A DNA stretch of 64,000 bases from Hygrophila difformis (GCA_030278955.1 JAOANR010000003.1:21847050-21911049), one strand, 5' to 3'. Positions 12,767 to 25,188 are shown, numbered from the stretch's first letter. Notes: generated by a model from the letters alone, not told the origin. Program-made: numbers and translations.

Positions 12767-12993
12767 TATATAATAAATTCTGAATATTTTTTGGCATGTG
12801 CAGACTGTATTGCCCTCATTAAATATACTTTATCCTTTTTTAATTTTAAGGATTATATAGTAATTGTGCCTTAGGTTTCCACGTAAACGCTGATTAATCA
12901 TTCAGAAACGTACAGTCATCCCAAAAAAATTACACATCAGCGATGAATCATCCTACAAGCCATGTGATCAACCATTTAAATATCCTATATTTA

Positions 12994-13144
12994 TTTTTTT
13001 TGGTGACACAGCCTGAAAAGGCGAGCAAAGAAAGGAAAATAAAGCAAGAAACAAAACAAAAAGCAAAAAACCCTATCGACGCAAGTAGATCGTGCCCGTA
13101 GCATCAAGTTCCAACAAAGCCTTGACTTCATTCGGGGGGAAAGC
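12994..13144 (-). mobile_element. LINE 3' fragment, severely 5'-truncated
   Basis: It is flanked by a 10-bp target duplication CCTATATTTA (12984-12993 and 13145-13154). Read on the minus strand it encodes the end of a LINE ORF2 (PPNEVKALLELDATGTIYLR, stop), then a short tail and poly-A next to the left target copy. Only about 150 bp were inserted, a dead-on-arrival copy made by target-primed reverse transcription. Confidence 0.7.
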
Positions 13145-13154
13145 CCTATATTTA

Positions 13155-13742
13155 GATAATAAATCTATTTGTTAGTATAAAAAATCTTGAGAAAATCTTT
13201 CCATATATTTCAAAAAGATATAAACTGAAAATAAATTATAATATATTAAATATTTATCACAAATTGAGTTAAACCAAAGTATTATATTAGATAATAAATA
13301 TATTTTTTAGTAGAAGAATATATTTCTATATATTTTAAAAAGAATATTGAATTGAAACAAATTATAATATATTTGATATTTATGACGAATTTAATTAAAC
13401 CAATATATTATAAATTCTTTAATTGAATAATTTATATTTATAAATATATTATAATAATTATATTAAAGTTGAGCCTAAAATATTAACCTAAAACAATATA
13501 TTAAATTACAAAATTAGTTAATAATAACCATATTTTGATAATTTATCAAAATATATATAGTTAATAAAAAATTATAATCCATTATAAAAATTTAATCAAA
13601 TTTTAGTCCTAATTTTTTATATCAGGTTTAATTTTTAAATATTATTTTTATCATAAAAAAATTAATACACGAGTAATATATTAAGAAAAAAATTATTATT
13701 GAAATTTTTTCTTATGAACATAATCCAGAATTTTGTATTTTA
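13155..13742. other. Very AT-rich spacer, no gene seen
   Basis: The sequence is almost only A and T with partial internal similarity (AATAAATATATTTTTTAGTA-like blocks). No coding frame or RNA gene was recognised. Confidence 0.6.
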
Positions 13743-13745
13743 TAA

Positions 13746-14724
13746 GGGCACGTTTGGAACATTGTATTGTATTATGATGTATTGTATTATTTAATGCGGG
13801 CGTATTGTATTAGAATGTATAATATTAATACTTGTATTAAATTAATGTTATACATAGTTTGGCAACACACTGTATTAGTTATGCATATGTAGAAAATGAA
13901 TATTCCTAAACCCAATTTCACAACAATTTCATTCCATATTCCCAACCAACAATGTGTAAATAAAGCAACAGATCAACGGGAATTGGTCAGTGAGAATCTA
14001 AAATTGTTGGTATTTGCATTTTCAGAGAAATCAACAAAAAGGGAAGCAGGGAAGATACGGGTTCTCCCAATCGCCGCCGCCACCGATGAAGAATGGAATA
14101 AGGTAGTTCTGGAGATATGGTACATTATTGAGTTTTTTTGTGCGAAAAGGGAGAGCCGGACCCTAAACCTAATTTCTATTCGGAGATGGTCGGGGAAGGA
14201 GAAGAGACGAAGACAATGGATGAAGACAATCGGACATGGCCGGACCCAAAACCCAATTCCTAAACCCAATTTCTAATCTGGAAACGAAGGGAATGGGGAA
14301 GAAGACAACTCATCACTGAATGGAGGAAAGAGAAAGGAAAAAGGAGTAGAAGAATAAATAATACCGTCTAAACCCATCTTTTCCTCGAGACTAAGTTATG
14401 CAGGGGTTTCCTCACTAAATTAATACAGGCGTAAGGTCAAAAAAGTACCAAACACTCCATTGTACTCCCTCCGTCCCATTCCAAATGTCCTACTTACTAT
14501 TTTTGGATGTCCCATTACAAATGTCTTCTTTCTATAAATAGATATAATTTTCCCCTCCAACAACTATGTGGACCCTACCATCTACTCACAAACCAACTCT
14601 ACCTTAATTTTCGTGCCCAACAGTAACAAGACACTTGGAGTGGGACGGAGGGAGTATTATTTCTTTGCAAAATAATAATGCTATGCGGCCCAATGAAGCC
14701 TAATCCAGTGAACCAAACATACCC
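13746..14724. mobile_element. Tourist-like element, TSD TAA
   Basis: The ends GGGCACGTTTGGAACA and (inverted) GGGTATGTTTGGTTCA are flanked by TAA at 13743-13745 and 14725-14727, as expected for PIF/Harbinger-type elements. A Stowaway-like MITE (14465-14654) is nested inside. An open frame of 126 codons at 13896-14276 has no recognisable domain and overlaps one of similar size on the other strand, so I do not call it a gene. Confidence 0.6.
14465..14654. mobile_element. Stowaway-like MITE (family A), TSD TA
   Basis: The TIR CTCCCTCCGTCCCA is perfect at both ends with TA duplication. Its interior closely matches the copy at 48673-48861 (CAACTATGTGGACCC, CAACAGTAACAAGACACTT). Confidence 0.85.
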
Positions 14725-14796
14725 TAAGTTTCTCAAAAAGGTCTAAGAAATTATTAGTCGATTTTATGATATTATCTGTAATATATTACCAAGAAG

Positions 14797-14865
14797 GGGA
14801 TGAGTATTAGCCCAAGTGGTCAAAGTCCCTTGACTTCCAACGGAATGTTGGAGGTTTGTTTTTAC
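14797..14865 (+). mobile_element. SINE family A, 5' fragment
   Basis: GATGAGTATTAGCCCAAGTGG through GTTGGAGG matches the head of the complete SINE at 41210-41382 and is then lost. The fragment has no tail. Confidence 0.55.
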
Positions 14866-15279
14866 GATGTCATTGGCTGATATATTATCAAGAAAAATAT
14901 GAAAACTTGTTAGGTCCCAGTCTTTAAGTATTAGATTTGTGACGCCATTAAGTATATTAACTGATGAATATTCGTAATAACTAATGCTTCCAAATAGTCT
15001 TACTAAAGTTTACACTCCAATTATCTTTTAATGTTTGAGATTATGTATTTTTAGTCTTCTAGCCCAAAGTTTATAATTCTATTTGCAGGGAACAATGATT
15101 TCTTACTGCCGAAGGATTTTCTTTTATGCATTATCTTTTGAATTTTTTCCCCGTTTGATTATCTATAATTATAAATAAGTATTATGAATTATGGTCCACA
15201 TTTCAATATGCCTACCATTGTTCCCCATTGTTAGGGGACTCTCATCCATTAAGTGTTTGTGTATATCTATTCTCTTATA

Positions 15280-16500
15280 CTTCCTCCGTTTCTTTTTTAA
15301 TGTAACACTTTCCTTTTTTTGGATGTTTCATAATAATTTAAAGGAAAAAATGCCAAATAGGTTATTTTTCTTTACCAAAAATTCAAACCAGTCCTTTTTC
15401 TATTTTATTACCAAAACAGTCCGCTACAAATGTTAATTATGTCCAAATCAGTCCTTTATTCACTAATTATGCTCTAATTACTGACGTGGTAAGGGTTTAA
15501 ATGTAAACCTGACACGTGGACATAATATTAGTCCCTTTTCTTTTATCTTTTGCCAATTCATTCCTAAATTTTTATTTTGTTCCATTTAGACCTCTACCCA
15601 AAGCAGTCATTTTTATATTAATTGGCCTCCATCCTTTCAAATTATTTTATTTCAGGCTAAGAACCTTAAATTTTTTATTATTACTAATCCATTTATCAAA
15701 TAAATGTCCAACATACTTTCGTAAATACAATTAAACACCAAACCTCATGCATTGGGTTTTATTGTCCATGCTTCCTACATCCATAACCTTCCAAAAAGTA
15801 AAATTAAATCATTTACACAAAAATTAAAATTAAATCATTTACTACGTTTTAAGGTAGGAAACAAAGTATGATTGTGTTAATTGTTGCTGAAGGAAACCAG
15901 AACCAATGAACCATCGGTTACGGTCGGATGGTTAGAGAGAGTCCGTAAAATCCCGGATCTTGGAAAACCCGGTAACAAGGCAGTCAAACATAATGTATGA
16001 AGTTTGATGTTTAATTTTATTTACGGAAGTATGTTGGCATTTAGTTGATAAATGGATTAGTAGTAATAAAAAATTTAAGGTTTTGTGCCTGAAATGAAAT
16101 AATTTGAAAGGTTGGAGACCAATTAATATAAAAATGACTGATATGGGTTGATGACTAAATAGAACAAAACAAAAGTTTATGACTGAATTGGCAAAAGATA
16201 AAAGAAAAATGCATAATATTATGCGCACGTGTCAGGTTTAAATTTAAACCCTTGTCACTTTAGCAATTAGAGCATAATTAGTGAACAAGGGACTGATTTG
16301 GACATAATTAGCATTCGTAGCGGACTGTTTTGGCAATAAAATAGAAAAGGGACTGATTTGAATTTTTGGAAAAGAAAAAGGACCTATTTGGCATTTTTTC
16401 CATAATTTAAAGGTAAAAAACTTCCATTAAAGTACTTTTGTTCCTTGCATTAAATCCCGTGCCATTTTCTTATGTTACACTTATTTTGAAACGAATGGTG
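15280..16500. mobile_element. Stowaway-like MITE split by a foldback element
   Basis: The left end CTTCCTCCGTTTC..AATGTAACACTT and right end ATGTTACACTT..GAAACGAATGGTG are inverted and bounded by TA. The element at 15343-16401 sits in its middle. Confidence 0.55.
15343..16401. mobile_element. Foldback MULE-like element, 10-bp TSD
   Basis: The ends are GGAAAAAATGCC and its complement, with inverted arms of several hundred bp. The target duplication ATAATTTAAA is exact (15333-15342, 16402-16411). The long TIR and 9-10 bp TSD fit the Mutator superfamily. No transposase is present. The close relative at 39653-40879 shares most of its length. Open frames in the two arms give look-alike hydrophobic peptides and are not genes. 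Confidence 0.75.
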
Positions 16501-17440
16501 TATATATATATATATCCTATATCCAAGAAGATTTATTTCTCAACGCAAATAAATATCCATTAATGTTCATAATTGTAAATATACATAAGATTTGCATATA
16601 CAACTTAGTTTTCATTTTTCTAGGTGTCAATTTGTGGTTTGAGTGATTATATTGTTATTTGTACATTATTTTATTACTATTCAAATGATTATTGTTTTTG
16701 GTTTTATATGAAAGAGTCTTGGCACATGGGTCGTAATCATACTAATCACTAGAGGGAAAACCTTATGTTCCATGGTATTCAATTAGGATATTTTCTGCAT
16801 TTATGTTCTTCCACCAATCATCCTTAATGTCGGGCAATTCCCTGTACTCTTTTGAGTTGCATCATTTTCTAAATGCAACTTGCTTTTTAGTACTAATTTT
16901 TAATTCAGTAGTTGCTTTTGATCTTTTAATCTTTTAATATTTATGTAGCACATATGATCTTTTAATTAGTTCATCATCATCCATGCTTCTGCTCAAGATG
17001 TCTTATTATGTTGTATATCCTCATTCCTCAACGAAACAAGTATGCACACCGGTCTTAGAATCTAACATTTGATTTTGAGATTAGTGTGAAAATCTAATAT
17101 CAGTGATTGTTTTATTGTAATTAATGAAGAAATATCGATGATCACCTTTCTTGAAATCTGATAATTGGTTATAGGGGGCCGCCGAGATTTGATTATGAAT
17201 GTTTTATTTATTGTAACATTTTACATAATTAAAAGATTCGTACTAACGTTTTAGAATAGCTTGATTTATTGAAATTGGTGGATCAAAATCTTTCTATAGA
17301 AATTAATGTTGATTATCTTGAGGTAATGAACTGATTATTTATTGTGTCGGTTGTGCTATGATCAAATTAATTAATATGATTTCATATGTCTATGTTATGA
17401 GTTTAAAGTAAAGGAAACTCTATGCATAAAAAATAATAAA
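16501..17440. other. AT-rich spacer with (TA)n
   Basis: A short TA run follows at 16501-16514. Otherwise no gene or clear element end was found; part of it may be the body of the Helitron-like element ending at 17502. Confidence 0.5.
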
Positions 17441-17469
17441 ATAATTTTTTTTTAATTTGAAAAAAAAAA

Positions 17470-17502
17470 ACACCGTCCGCAAAGCGCGGGTCAAAATTCT
17501 AG
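17470..17502 (+). mobile_element. Helitron-like 3' end
   Basis: A GC-rich hairpin (CCGCAAAGCGCGGG region) is followed closely by CTAG then T. This matches the 3' terminus of plant Helitrons (hairpin, then CTRR, inserted before T). The 5' end was not located. Confidence 0.5.
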
Positions 17503-17561
17503 TATATAATTAAAAGGACAATCGGTTGAAGGTATTTTTGATCCTATCTTATTATTACTAC

Positions 17562-17600
17562 TAGATTTTTCTTCCGCGCTCCGTGTACGGGTGTTCAAAC
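17562..17600 (-). mobile_element. Helitron-like 3' end, opposite strand
   Basis: On the minus strand CCGTACACGGAGCGCGG is followed by AAAAATCTAG then T: a hairpin plus CTAG end as above. It lies about 60 bp from the plus-strand end at 17502, tail to tail. Confidence 0.45.
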
Positions 17601-18029
17601 TAATATTAACTCGATTATTGTCGTTCTTTTTTTCCAAAATGGCAGAAGAAGAAAAAATCATAATATATACCCAAGCATAAATTCAGATTGTTATGCAAAG
17701 AAAATATAAATACAAAAATTATTTCACTAAGATTACAACCCTCTTCATTATAAATATTATATGTATAATTATAATGATTAAGTATATTAAAACTTTCGCA
17801 TTTGTAACTCACTCTAATCACCCGCAAAATATATGTTGAATGTATAGTATCTATTATATTCATATAGTTTTTTTGTATATTATGTAGTTTTTCAAAATAT
17901 TCCTTTTACAATAAAAAGTTAAATTTTAATACTTCTAAATGCTATTTTCTGTAAAAATAGTATATATATATTTATTTAAAGATTTTTTATGTATTTTCTT
18001 TATATTATTCTATATTATGAATAAACGTT

Positions 18030-18575
18030 GGAGATGAATAGATTTGCAATTCTACAGTCATAAATTTTTAATGAATTTTAGGATGAAGTGATTTTACTTT
18101 ATATACATTTGATATGTATCTTTATTATAGATATGCATATATTTGAAGTAAAATTACTGTTTGAACCCATAATATATATATATATATATATAAATAATTT
18201 TTTATAAAGAGATTAAGTATAACTTAAAAGGGTAATATATGCAGCACAATAAAAATATACTTCCAAGATTTATTATAGTACAGACATAGATTTAAAAGGT
18301 CAATATAGGCATCACAATAAAAATATGGTTTCATGATTAAAGTGAAGATCAATAGATTGCAATCCTACAGTCATCGAATTTTAAGATGAAGTGATTTTAC
18401 TTTCTAGACCTTTGATATGTATCTTTAGGATGGATATGTATATCTTTAAGATAAAATTACTGTTTGAACCCATAATATATAATTTTTATAAAGAGATTAA
18501 TTATAACTTAAAAGGTTAATATAGACAGCACAAAAAAAAAAAAAATGGGTCCAGAATTTATTATAGTATAGATTA
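18030..18575. repeat. Diverged tandem duplication, period about 310 bp
   Basis: Two units share GATGAAGTGATTTTACTTT, TTTGATATGTATCTTTA, AAAATTACTGTTTGAACCCA and TTATTATAGTA in the same order and spacing. No coding sequence was seen. Confidence 0.7.
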
Positions 18576-18599
18576 TTATTGAAACAACCGATTTACAAG

Positions 18600-19200
18600 G
18601 AAAATGAGAGGGATATGAACCGATAGCGATCTCCGATCCTTGAATTCGAAAATGAATTACATGAGCTCTCAGTTAAACTCCGATTCGTCTACTAGTATTT
18701 TATTTAAATTCCAAAGAAAACGAACTCTATATATTCTTTAATCTCATTTTGTCAAATGTTTACCGTTCAAAATTGGTAGCTACAACATGCTGTTATGCTG
18801 TAATTATATTTAATTGATTAGGCTGAATTTGGGCCAACTCATGTTCGAATATTTAATTTAAAAAAATATTTACATGTGGAGTCTAATGAATTTAAGCCCA
18901 AACTAACCACTGCTTGTCAAATGACAATACAGTAGTGGTATGCTAAAAATTACTACTAAAATACTAGAAAGATACTTATACCGTACGGTATGATGTACTA
19001 GGGATGTAAATATGATCAAATAGATTCAAATCGGTACTCCGATGTAATATTCCAAATATTTTAATATATTTATTATTTTTAAAATGAAAGGATATTTTAA
19101 ATTAATTTCTTTAAGAGTTAGAAGTTCTTAAGGAGTATTTTTTTGGTAAACATTGAGTTCTAATATTTATTTTTTAAATAATGTATCGAAATATCACTAA
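18600..19200. other. AT-rich spacer, nothing recognised
   Basis: No open frame with a domain, RNA gene or element end was found. Confidence 0.5.
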
Positions 19201-19210
19201 TTATTAAATA

Positions 19211-19230
19211 ATTTGATAAGATTATTATTA

Positions 19231-19264
<34 letters not shown>
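19211..19264. repeat. (TTA)n microsatellite
   Basis: A run of ATT/TTA triplets, nearly perfect. Confidence 0.85.
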
Positions 19265-19533
19265 GATCAGAACCACCTATTTAAAATGAAATTAATTCTA
19301 AATTAATGATTAAATTGTTTGGTAATATACAAAAACTAGTACCGATTATTTTGTTGTAAATGTATATAATTAACATATACTATATAATTAAATATTTAAT
19401 TTCGAATCGAGCAAGTAAATGGCAAACTTCATGTTATCTAAAACTCTGTTGCAGTTTTACATCTGAGTCTAATACACAACTTACAAGGGATGATGATTTA
19501 AATCCCCACATTACCTATTCCATAGGAGAGGGA

Positions 19534-19537
<4 letters not shown>

Positions 19538-19574
<37 letters not shown>

Positions 19575-19616
19575 AAGAAAGAAAGAAAGAAGAAGAAAAG
19601 AAAAGAAAAGAAAGTA
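19538..19616. repeat. Poly-A then GAAA-rich low-complexity tract
   Basis: An A run of more than 30 is followed by GAAA and GAAAA units. A lysine-rich open frame across it is a by-product of the repeat. Confidence 0.85.
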
Positions 19617-19859
19617 AAAAAAGAATACTTTGAATGAAAATGCATTAGGGATATCTATAAACTAAGCCCTTCCTGCACAACAGCTTTCCATTCTTAACCA
19701 TCTAAAAGAAACAAAGAATAGACTCCTCATATTACTGTTCCCTTACTTCGTCCTAACGAAAGGTTAACCCTTTATTTAGTAAGTATAGGTGTTGTGTTGC
19801 AACACGTGTTATAGGGTTCGGTTGACCACAGATTTACCTGTAGCAGCAGGTTCAGCGCT

Positions 19860-22800
19860 CTAGCTGACTCCGCATGTAATGTCGTCAAAGGGCATGTTCA
19901 GATCAGGGAGGACAAATTTTGGATCAGAAGGCGTGTCTGTGGGTAGTTCGGGATGAACATTTGATGATGATGATGATGTTGATTGTATTACTCCAACAAT
20001 ATTGTTTGAAATCGTAGGCTGCTCGGTAGCAGGAATGACTTGACAAGGACTGGGAGTTGATTGTTCCTCTGCGGACATGGATTGTCTGCCCAACTGGGGT
20101 TGCAATTCGACCTGTGCAGAACATTATTCTTGTTCATGGCAATAATCAAAGCAAACATATGGAACTTGCAATTGAGTTTAAGCTATTATTATGGTGAAGT
20201 TTCAGGGGAAATTATCCGCCTAATGTTTTACTCCGTATCTGTCAAGCATCGCATCCGTTATTGCAGCATATCATTGACAAGTTTCCTGTCAATCTTCTAA
20301 GTTCATGTAGTATATATTTTTTCAACATTTGCAATCTACCTTAGGTGAATACAGTAACATTTATTGGACAAAATACATAAGCAAATTCATTCCTCGAAAA
20401 TTAAAAATTCAAAGCAGAGTTCAAATAATCTGGAAATGAGCTAATACTATTTCTTTTTATAGGCGAATAGATCTGAGTGGGAAAAGAAAAGAATACAAAC
20501 GGGCTCAGGAATTGCACCTTAATTCTCTTCAACCTCTCATTCGTAGCTCTCTGTCTCTCCAGGTTCCGGTGTAGGGCTGCTATTTTCTGAGAAGCAATGG
20601 GTATTTGGTGATCGATAAGTAAGAAGTTACCATCATGAAAATTTAACTGCATCATTGCTCAAATGTAAGTAGAATTACCCTTTTCAACTCTCTTCTTTCC
20701 TTCCACACCGAGCACTCTTCGCCTTTGAGTTCTGCCAAGGTCTGGGCATAAACAAATAAATATAAGATTTTTTTTTTGATTCACTAGTGCAGGAAAACCC
20801 CTTTCTTCCATTATGACAGTCATTACACACCCAATCAACGTACGAATGTATCCCTTTAATAAACCATCAACAATCAATGATAAGATTTCCAATTTGAAAT
20901 AAAGTTTTTGCAAAGCTTTGCAGTAAATGAATGACATAGGAATTGGCGAATTGCATAGATTCTACAAAAATTCAACTTATACATGTAATATTTACCTTCT
21001 TCTTTCTTGATCGCTTGGAGGCGGTTTTCTCATTATTTGTGTTATCCTGAAACCAAAAATTGAGAGTATATAATCAGTGTTGCTATTCTACACTGTACAG
21101 GCGAACTATAATTGGTGTCATTAACCGATTAGAAGATAGCACATCAATAAATTGAAATAATAAAAATGTCCCTGATGGAGAGAATGGGAACCAAATTTTA
21201 TCCCATGGTAGCACCTTGGTTTTTTATGTCAAAATCACAGTCCAGAATCACATGCGACAACAGAAATCAGTTCCCATGGTTATAGTTGACATTAAGTTAA
21301 ATGAGAAGCAAAACCATCAACCATTTCCATCAGTCCAATAATATGGACAAAAAATATCAATAGGAAGTTCTTCGATAAACAAGGTAAGTAAATAACCATG
21401 AATTGTTATACATTTGAAGATCTTGCATAAAGCATGCCTTCCCTGAAGATCTTGCATAAACCATGAATTGTTATATCAATAGTAGCCTCTATTGACTGTG
21501 AAAGACCAGAAAAAGATGGGAACAGAAAAAAGGACACGGAAATGAATAGGCGTGTATAGTCATAGTAGAAGAAATTGAACTGGTCTTTGTCATTAGCCCA
21601 GCCAAAACAAATACTTCGATGATAACTGACTAGTAAACGGTCCCCCCCCCCCCCCCCCCCCCCCCACCTCACTAAACTCCAACCACAAGGTTCAACCCTC
21701 GACCCCATACAGCTCCCCACATTTCATCAAATCACACCAATCTACACATCGTACCTTCAGTGTCCTTTATTCAACAAAATATTCACCGCTCCAAGACCCA
21801 GAAAAGTAAAAAATTCAAATAAACAAATACCATAACAGCAACCTTCCGAGTTAATACAAATATTAAAACCCAGCAATGTGCATTAGAAGTAGTTTCCCAG
21901 ATTTTTACTGGAGAGGAATTTCTGAAAAGGATTGAAGTCATAGTCACAGGAAGAGAAAAAAGAAGGGTCGATTTCCATGCTCCTTCGTCACACATTCTGA
22001 TGAATTTACTGGCTATTACGTACCGAAACCATTTTCTCCCTACTTATATGCTGAATTAGAAGAAAAAACAAAATTACAAAAAGGGAAGGGAAGAAGAGAA
22101 GAAACCCGCGTGGTACAGTTGGGAAGCACCTCGAAATGCACGCGGGGGTTTTGTGTACAAATGGCATAAGATGATTCGAGGATAGAGACAAGCAAAAACT
22201 AGTAAATAACTAGATACATGAAATTTGCAGGTTTACTCAGATTGTTCCACGCCACACCAAAGAACAGAAACTCGTATCTTATTAGTTTATTTATCTTTAT
22301 CTTTTATAAAAAGGCGAAACAACGACCACTAACAACGCTCCACCAACAAACCAGCAGACTTATTTGCCACGACAACACGCCACCGCTTATGCCGGGAATC
22401 ATACACACACACACCACCAACAATTGACCACAATGCCCCTCCACCCAAGTGGGTTTGTTACTCTGTTATCCCTAACCCACTTTCGAATTGAAAATTGGGA
22501 GTGGGGAGTTTGACTTGAGGGGTGAGTAGGGAATTTTGAGGTTAAAAATATATTTTTCTTTCTAAAAAAGTGCTGACTCGTGAGAAGGAGAACTGTTGCG
22601 CAGAGATTCAATTGAGAATTGACCCCTCACCCAGACCCTGATGCCCATTGGCAGAGGGCAGGGCGATATTGGGGATTTCAAAATGGGTGTGAACTGTGGT
22701 GTGTGGGCACAAGAAGCACAATAATGGGGTAGGGCTGGTGAGCAGAAAAGTGAGTGCGAAAAAACGTGATACAGTCATTCAATCTCGTGTGCCCTTCTCA

Positions 22801-23708
22801 TCCTATGCGTTGAAACCAAGTCACCATTCTCCCCCTTTCACAATTATACACAATTAATATCATACATGAATCATGAATGTAATCTGCATCAACAGATCGG
22901 CGTTAGTAGAATGAACGAAATGTGGATGAATTTTTGAGTCATGCAAGACAAAAAGTGTAGTGTTGTCAGTCAATTTGGAAAAAAATTAAAGAGGAGCAAG
23001 GCTAAGAATAGAAAAGTGATGGGTGAAGGAAGCCAAAAAAAGGTCTCCTCCAATGGCGGAATCTGATTCCCTAATCCTTCACAGGCGTGGCGGTGAAAAT
23101 CCATATTCGGTGAGGATATTCTCGTCAATTCACAGACGTCATCGAATGACAGCTCACACCTAACGCTAACAAGGTCGATCGATGTATATAAAATCAAATC
23201 AGACGCCCGCGCGTCTCCGACGACGGTCACCTAACTCCACCGCCACCGACGGTCGCCGGAGAAATCAAAACCAATTCGATATAATCGTATAATAACTCAA
23301 CGCGAAAACACACAGCATCATAAAATATATAGATACATATATTACGGCGATTCGTTGCGTGTTCGAGGAGCAAACCTTAGATCTCGCTGCGTTGTCAAGT
23401 TTAAAAGGCGGTTGCCGCACAGACTCCTCGGCCGCACAACCGCCGCTGAAGGAGGCGCCGCCGCTCCACGAGAGCGGCGTGGTCGGACTGCCTCTGTGCG
23501 GCGGTTTCCTCGGCTTGTGTTGGTGGTTAACCGAAATCGACTTTGACCTTCGTTGACGGACGCTCCACTCCAGGGGCAACACAGCCTTCCTCCGCGGCGG
23601 AGGAGTAGGACGCGCGCTGTGGAGTCCAATAAGTAGCTCGACCACCAAATTGTCATCGGTCATGGCCGCCTGTACCCACTCCTCCTCGGCGGCGGCGGTC
23701 ATGGTCAT
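19860..23708 (-). CDS. Plant coiled-coil/bZIP-like protein with EAR-like C-terminus
   Basis: The spliced model has five exons, all introns in phase 0 with GT-AG borders: 23708-23376, 21046-20996, 20741-20679, 20586-20518, 20111-19860. They total 768 nt and encode 255 residues. The N-terminus (EEEWVQAAMTDDNLVVELL) predicts a helix. Then come PLEWSVRQRRSK and TPLSWSG blocks, a basic stretch KRSRKKK (exon 2), and a coiled coil across exons 3-4 (LAELKGEECSVWKERRELKR, LHRNLERQRATNERLKRIK). The tail is Ser-rich and ends LPDLNMPF, an EAR-like (DLNxxP) repression motif. A nuclear regulatory role is inferred; I recognise the pattern as conserved in plants but cannot name it. The frame is open upstream to 24095, but the ATG at 23708 fits the TATA box near 23830. 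Intron 1 is about 2.3 kb and holds a 24-base poly-C (plus strand). No lesion was seen. Confidence 0.8.
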
Positions 23709-23827
23709 GGTATATGCAGCGATTGGGGGTTTTTGTCTCTGAGGAGAGGAGAATATAGCGGAAAAGGGAAATGAAGAAATGGAGAAATGGTGGCAGCTAA
23801 GAAAAATGGAAATCCTTATGAAGAATT

Positions 23828-23837
23828 TATTTTTATA
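23828..23837 (-). promoter_or_regulatory. Candidate TATA box for the EAR-type gene
   Basis: TATAAAAATA on the minus strand, about 120 bp upstream of the ATG at 23708. It would place transcription start near 23800. Confidence 0.45.
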
Positions 23838-24290
23838 GTAATAATAATAAATACAAGAGGGATGACATGAGAGTGTTTCCCACACACACATACATATATC
23901 TATATGCGTTTTGTATGTATACATGTATGTATATGCTTGCTTGTGTGGTGAAGAAGATGCTTGATGACAAATCTGAGTGTGCGTGTGTTGGGATTGTAGC
24001 GTTACAGCTCCGAGGACTTCAGGGGCTGTACTCTTGTGGATCTGTGACTGGTGCTCGTCATGTTTCCGAGTGTAATGGATAGATGGGCTCATCATATTCC
24101 TTTTTCTTTTTTCTTTTTGGTTTAGGGATTACTACTCCTGTTTTTATTTTCTTTATTTTTTTATATACTGTGTTTGTTGGGCTATAGCCTATGGTTATGA
24201 AATTTGAAATATGAAAGATGAGGAAAATGGGTCCTGTCCACATTAAAGATGTGGCATGACTGGATTCTTTTATTATCACTCCTATAAATA

Positions 24291-24549
24291 CTACCTACAT
24301 TCTTTTTTATTTGCACGTTTTGACTTTTGTCTCTGTTTATTGAGTAGCTTTGATTCGACTTTTTAATATAATTATATAAGATAAAATATAGTCAAGTGAG
24401 ATCTTGTTGGATTCGTCTAATCGCATAGATTTAGAATATCAAATTTGCATAATTTTTACTTGTGTGGAATTTGAGTTATTACGGATTAAAAATATACATT
24501 GAATTGCTTGAAATGTGAATATGTTGCATTTATTTAGGAACGGAGGAAG
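24291..24549 (+). mobile_element. Stowaway-like MITE (family B), TSD TA
   Basis: The ends are CTACCTACATTC and ACGGAGGAAG, with TA on both sides. The interior has the family signature TAGTCAAGTGAGATCTTGTT and GATTCGTCTAAT, shared with 41769-42028 and 58440-58697. Confidence 0.7.
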
Positions 24550-24649
24550 TATAATACTATGGACACCTTTCTAACCCTAAATTTGGGCTTATTAGTAATT
24601 AAGGTTATTCTTAATTACCCCAGGTTAAGTATCTAGGATATCTTCATCA

Positions 24650-24905
24650 GTGTTTGGGTTTAAAATTTAGAGTTTGAAATTTAGAATTAATGGTGAAAAA
24701 TAATTTTAAATTGATATAATTTCAAGCAATGATGTTTGACTGTTTGGTGTTAGAATTTAAATTAGATTTTAGAGGTTGAAGCTTGAAAAGTTAAATGTAA
24801 GAGAGATGGACAAGTTTAGAATTTAAATTTAGCACGAAAATTAATATATACTATATATAATGTTTTAAGCTATTTTTAAAATGTATTTTCAAAGCTAAAA
24901 TTTAA
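24650..24905 (+). repeat. Dispersed repeat, copy 1 (left of the MULE)
   Basis: GTTTAGAATT..AAAAATAATTTTAAATTGA and later TTTTAGAGGTT blocks recur in the same order at 37220-37475. This is probably an old MITE; its ends are unclear. Confidence 0.5.
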
Positions 24906-24947
24906 AGGATAGGGTTTCTCCCAAAACAACCCTAATATAATTGTGAT

Positions 24948-25085
24948 TAAAAAAAAAAAGTCGTTTGGAAGTCCATATCATACAAATTACAAAGGGATAA
25001 AGAAGATGGATAGGGGTCGAGTGGGAACTCAAACCCCCAACACTTAAGTTGGGAGGTCATGGACTTGACTGCTTGAACAAGTCCT
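24948..25085 (-). mobile_element. SINE family A, degenerate copy
   Basis: GATGGATAGGGGTCGAG and AACCCCCAACACTTAAG, with an A-rich start on the plus strand, resemble the minus-strand SINE at 49397-49548. It is degraded. Confidence 0.4.
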
Positions 25086-25188
25086 GATCCCATTTCAAAC
25101 GCATTTTTTTTACAACACCACAAAATTTTAAAAATGCTAATAAACTCAATAATATATCATACTCCGCAATAATTACACACTAAAACCA

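Noticed and set aside
13896..14276. 126-codon open frame
   Set aside because: It lies inside a Tourist-like element, overlaps a frame of similar size on the other strand and has no domain.
15516..16228. Small hydrophobic proteins (SFANS..NFYFV type) on both strands, also at 39826-40038 and 40495-40707
   Set aside because: Four look-alike peptides arise from the four arms of two foldback elements; no start context, domain or codon signal.
19360..19617. 85-codon Lys-rich open frame
   Set aside because: It is produced by the poly-A/GAAA tract.
22970..23230. 86-codon open frame in intron 1 of the EAR-type gene
   Set aside because: No domain; it falls within a well-supported intron.
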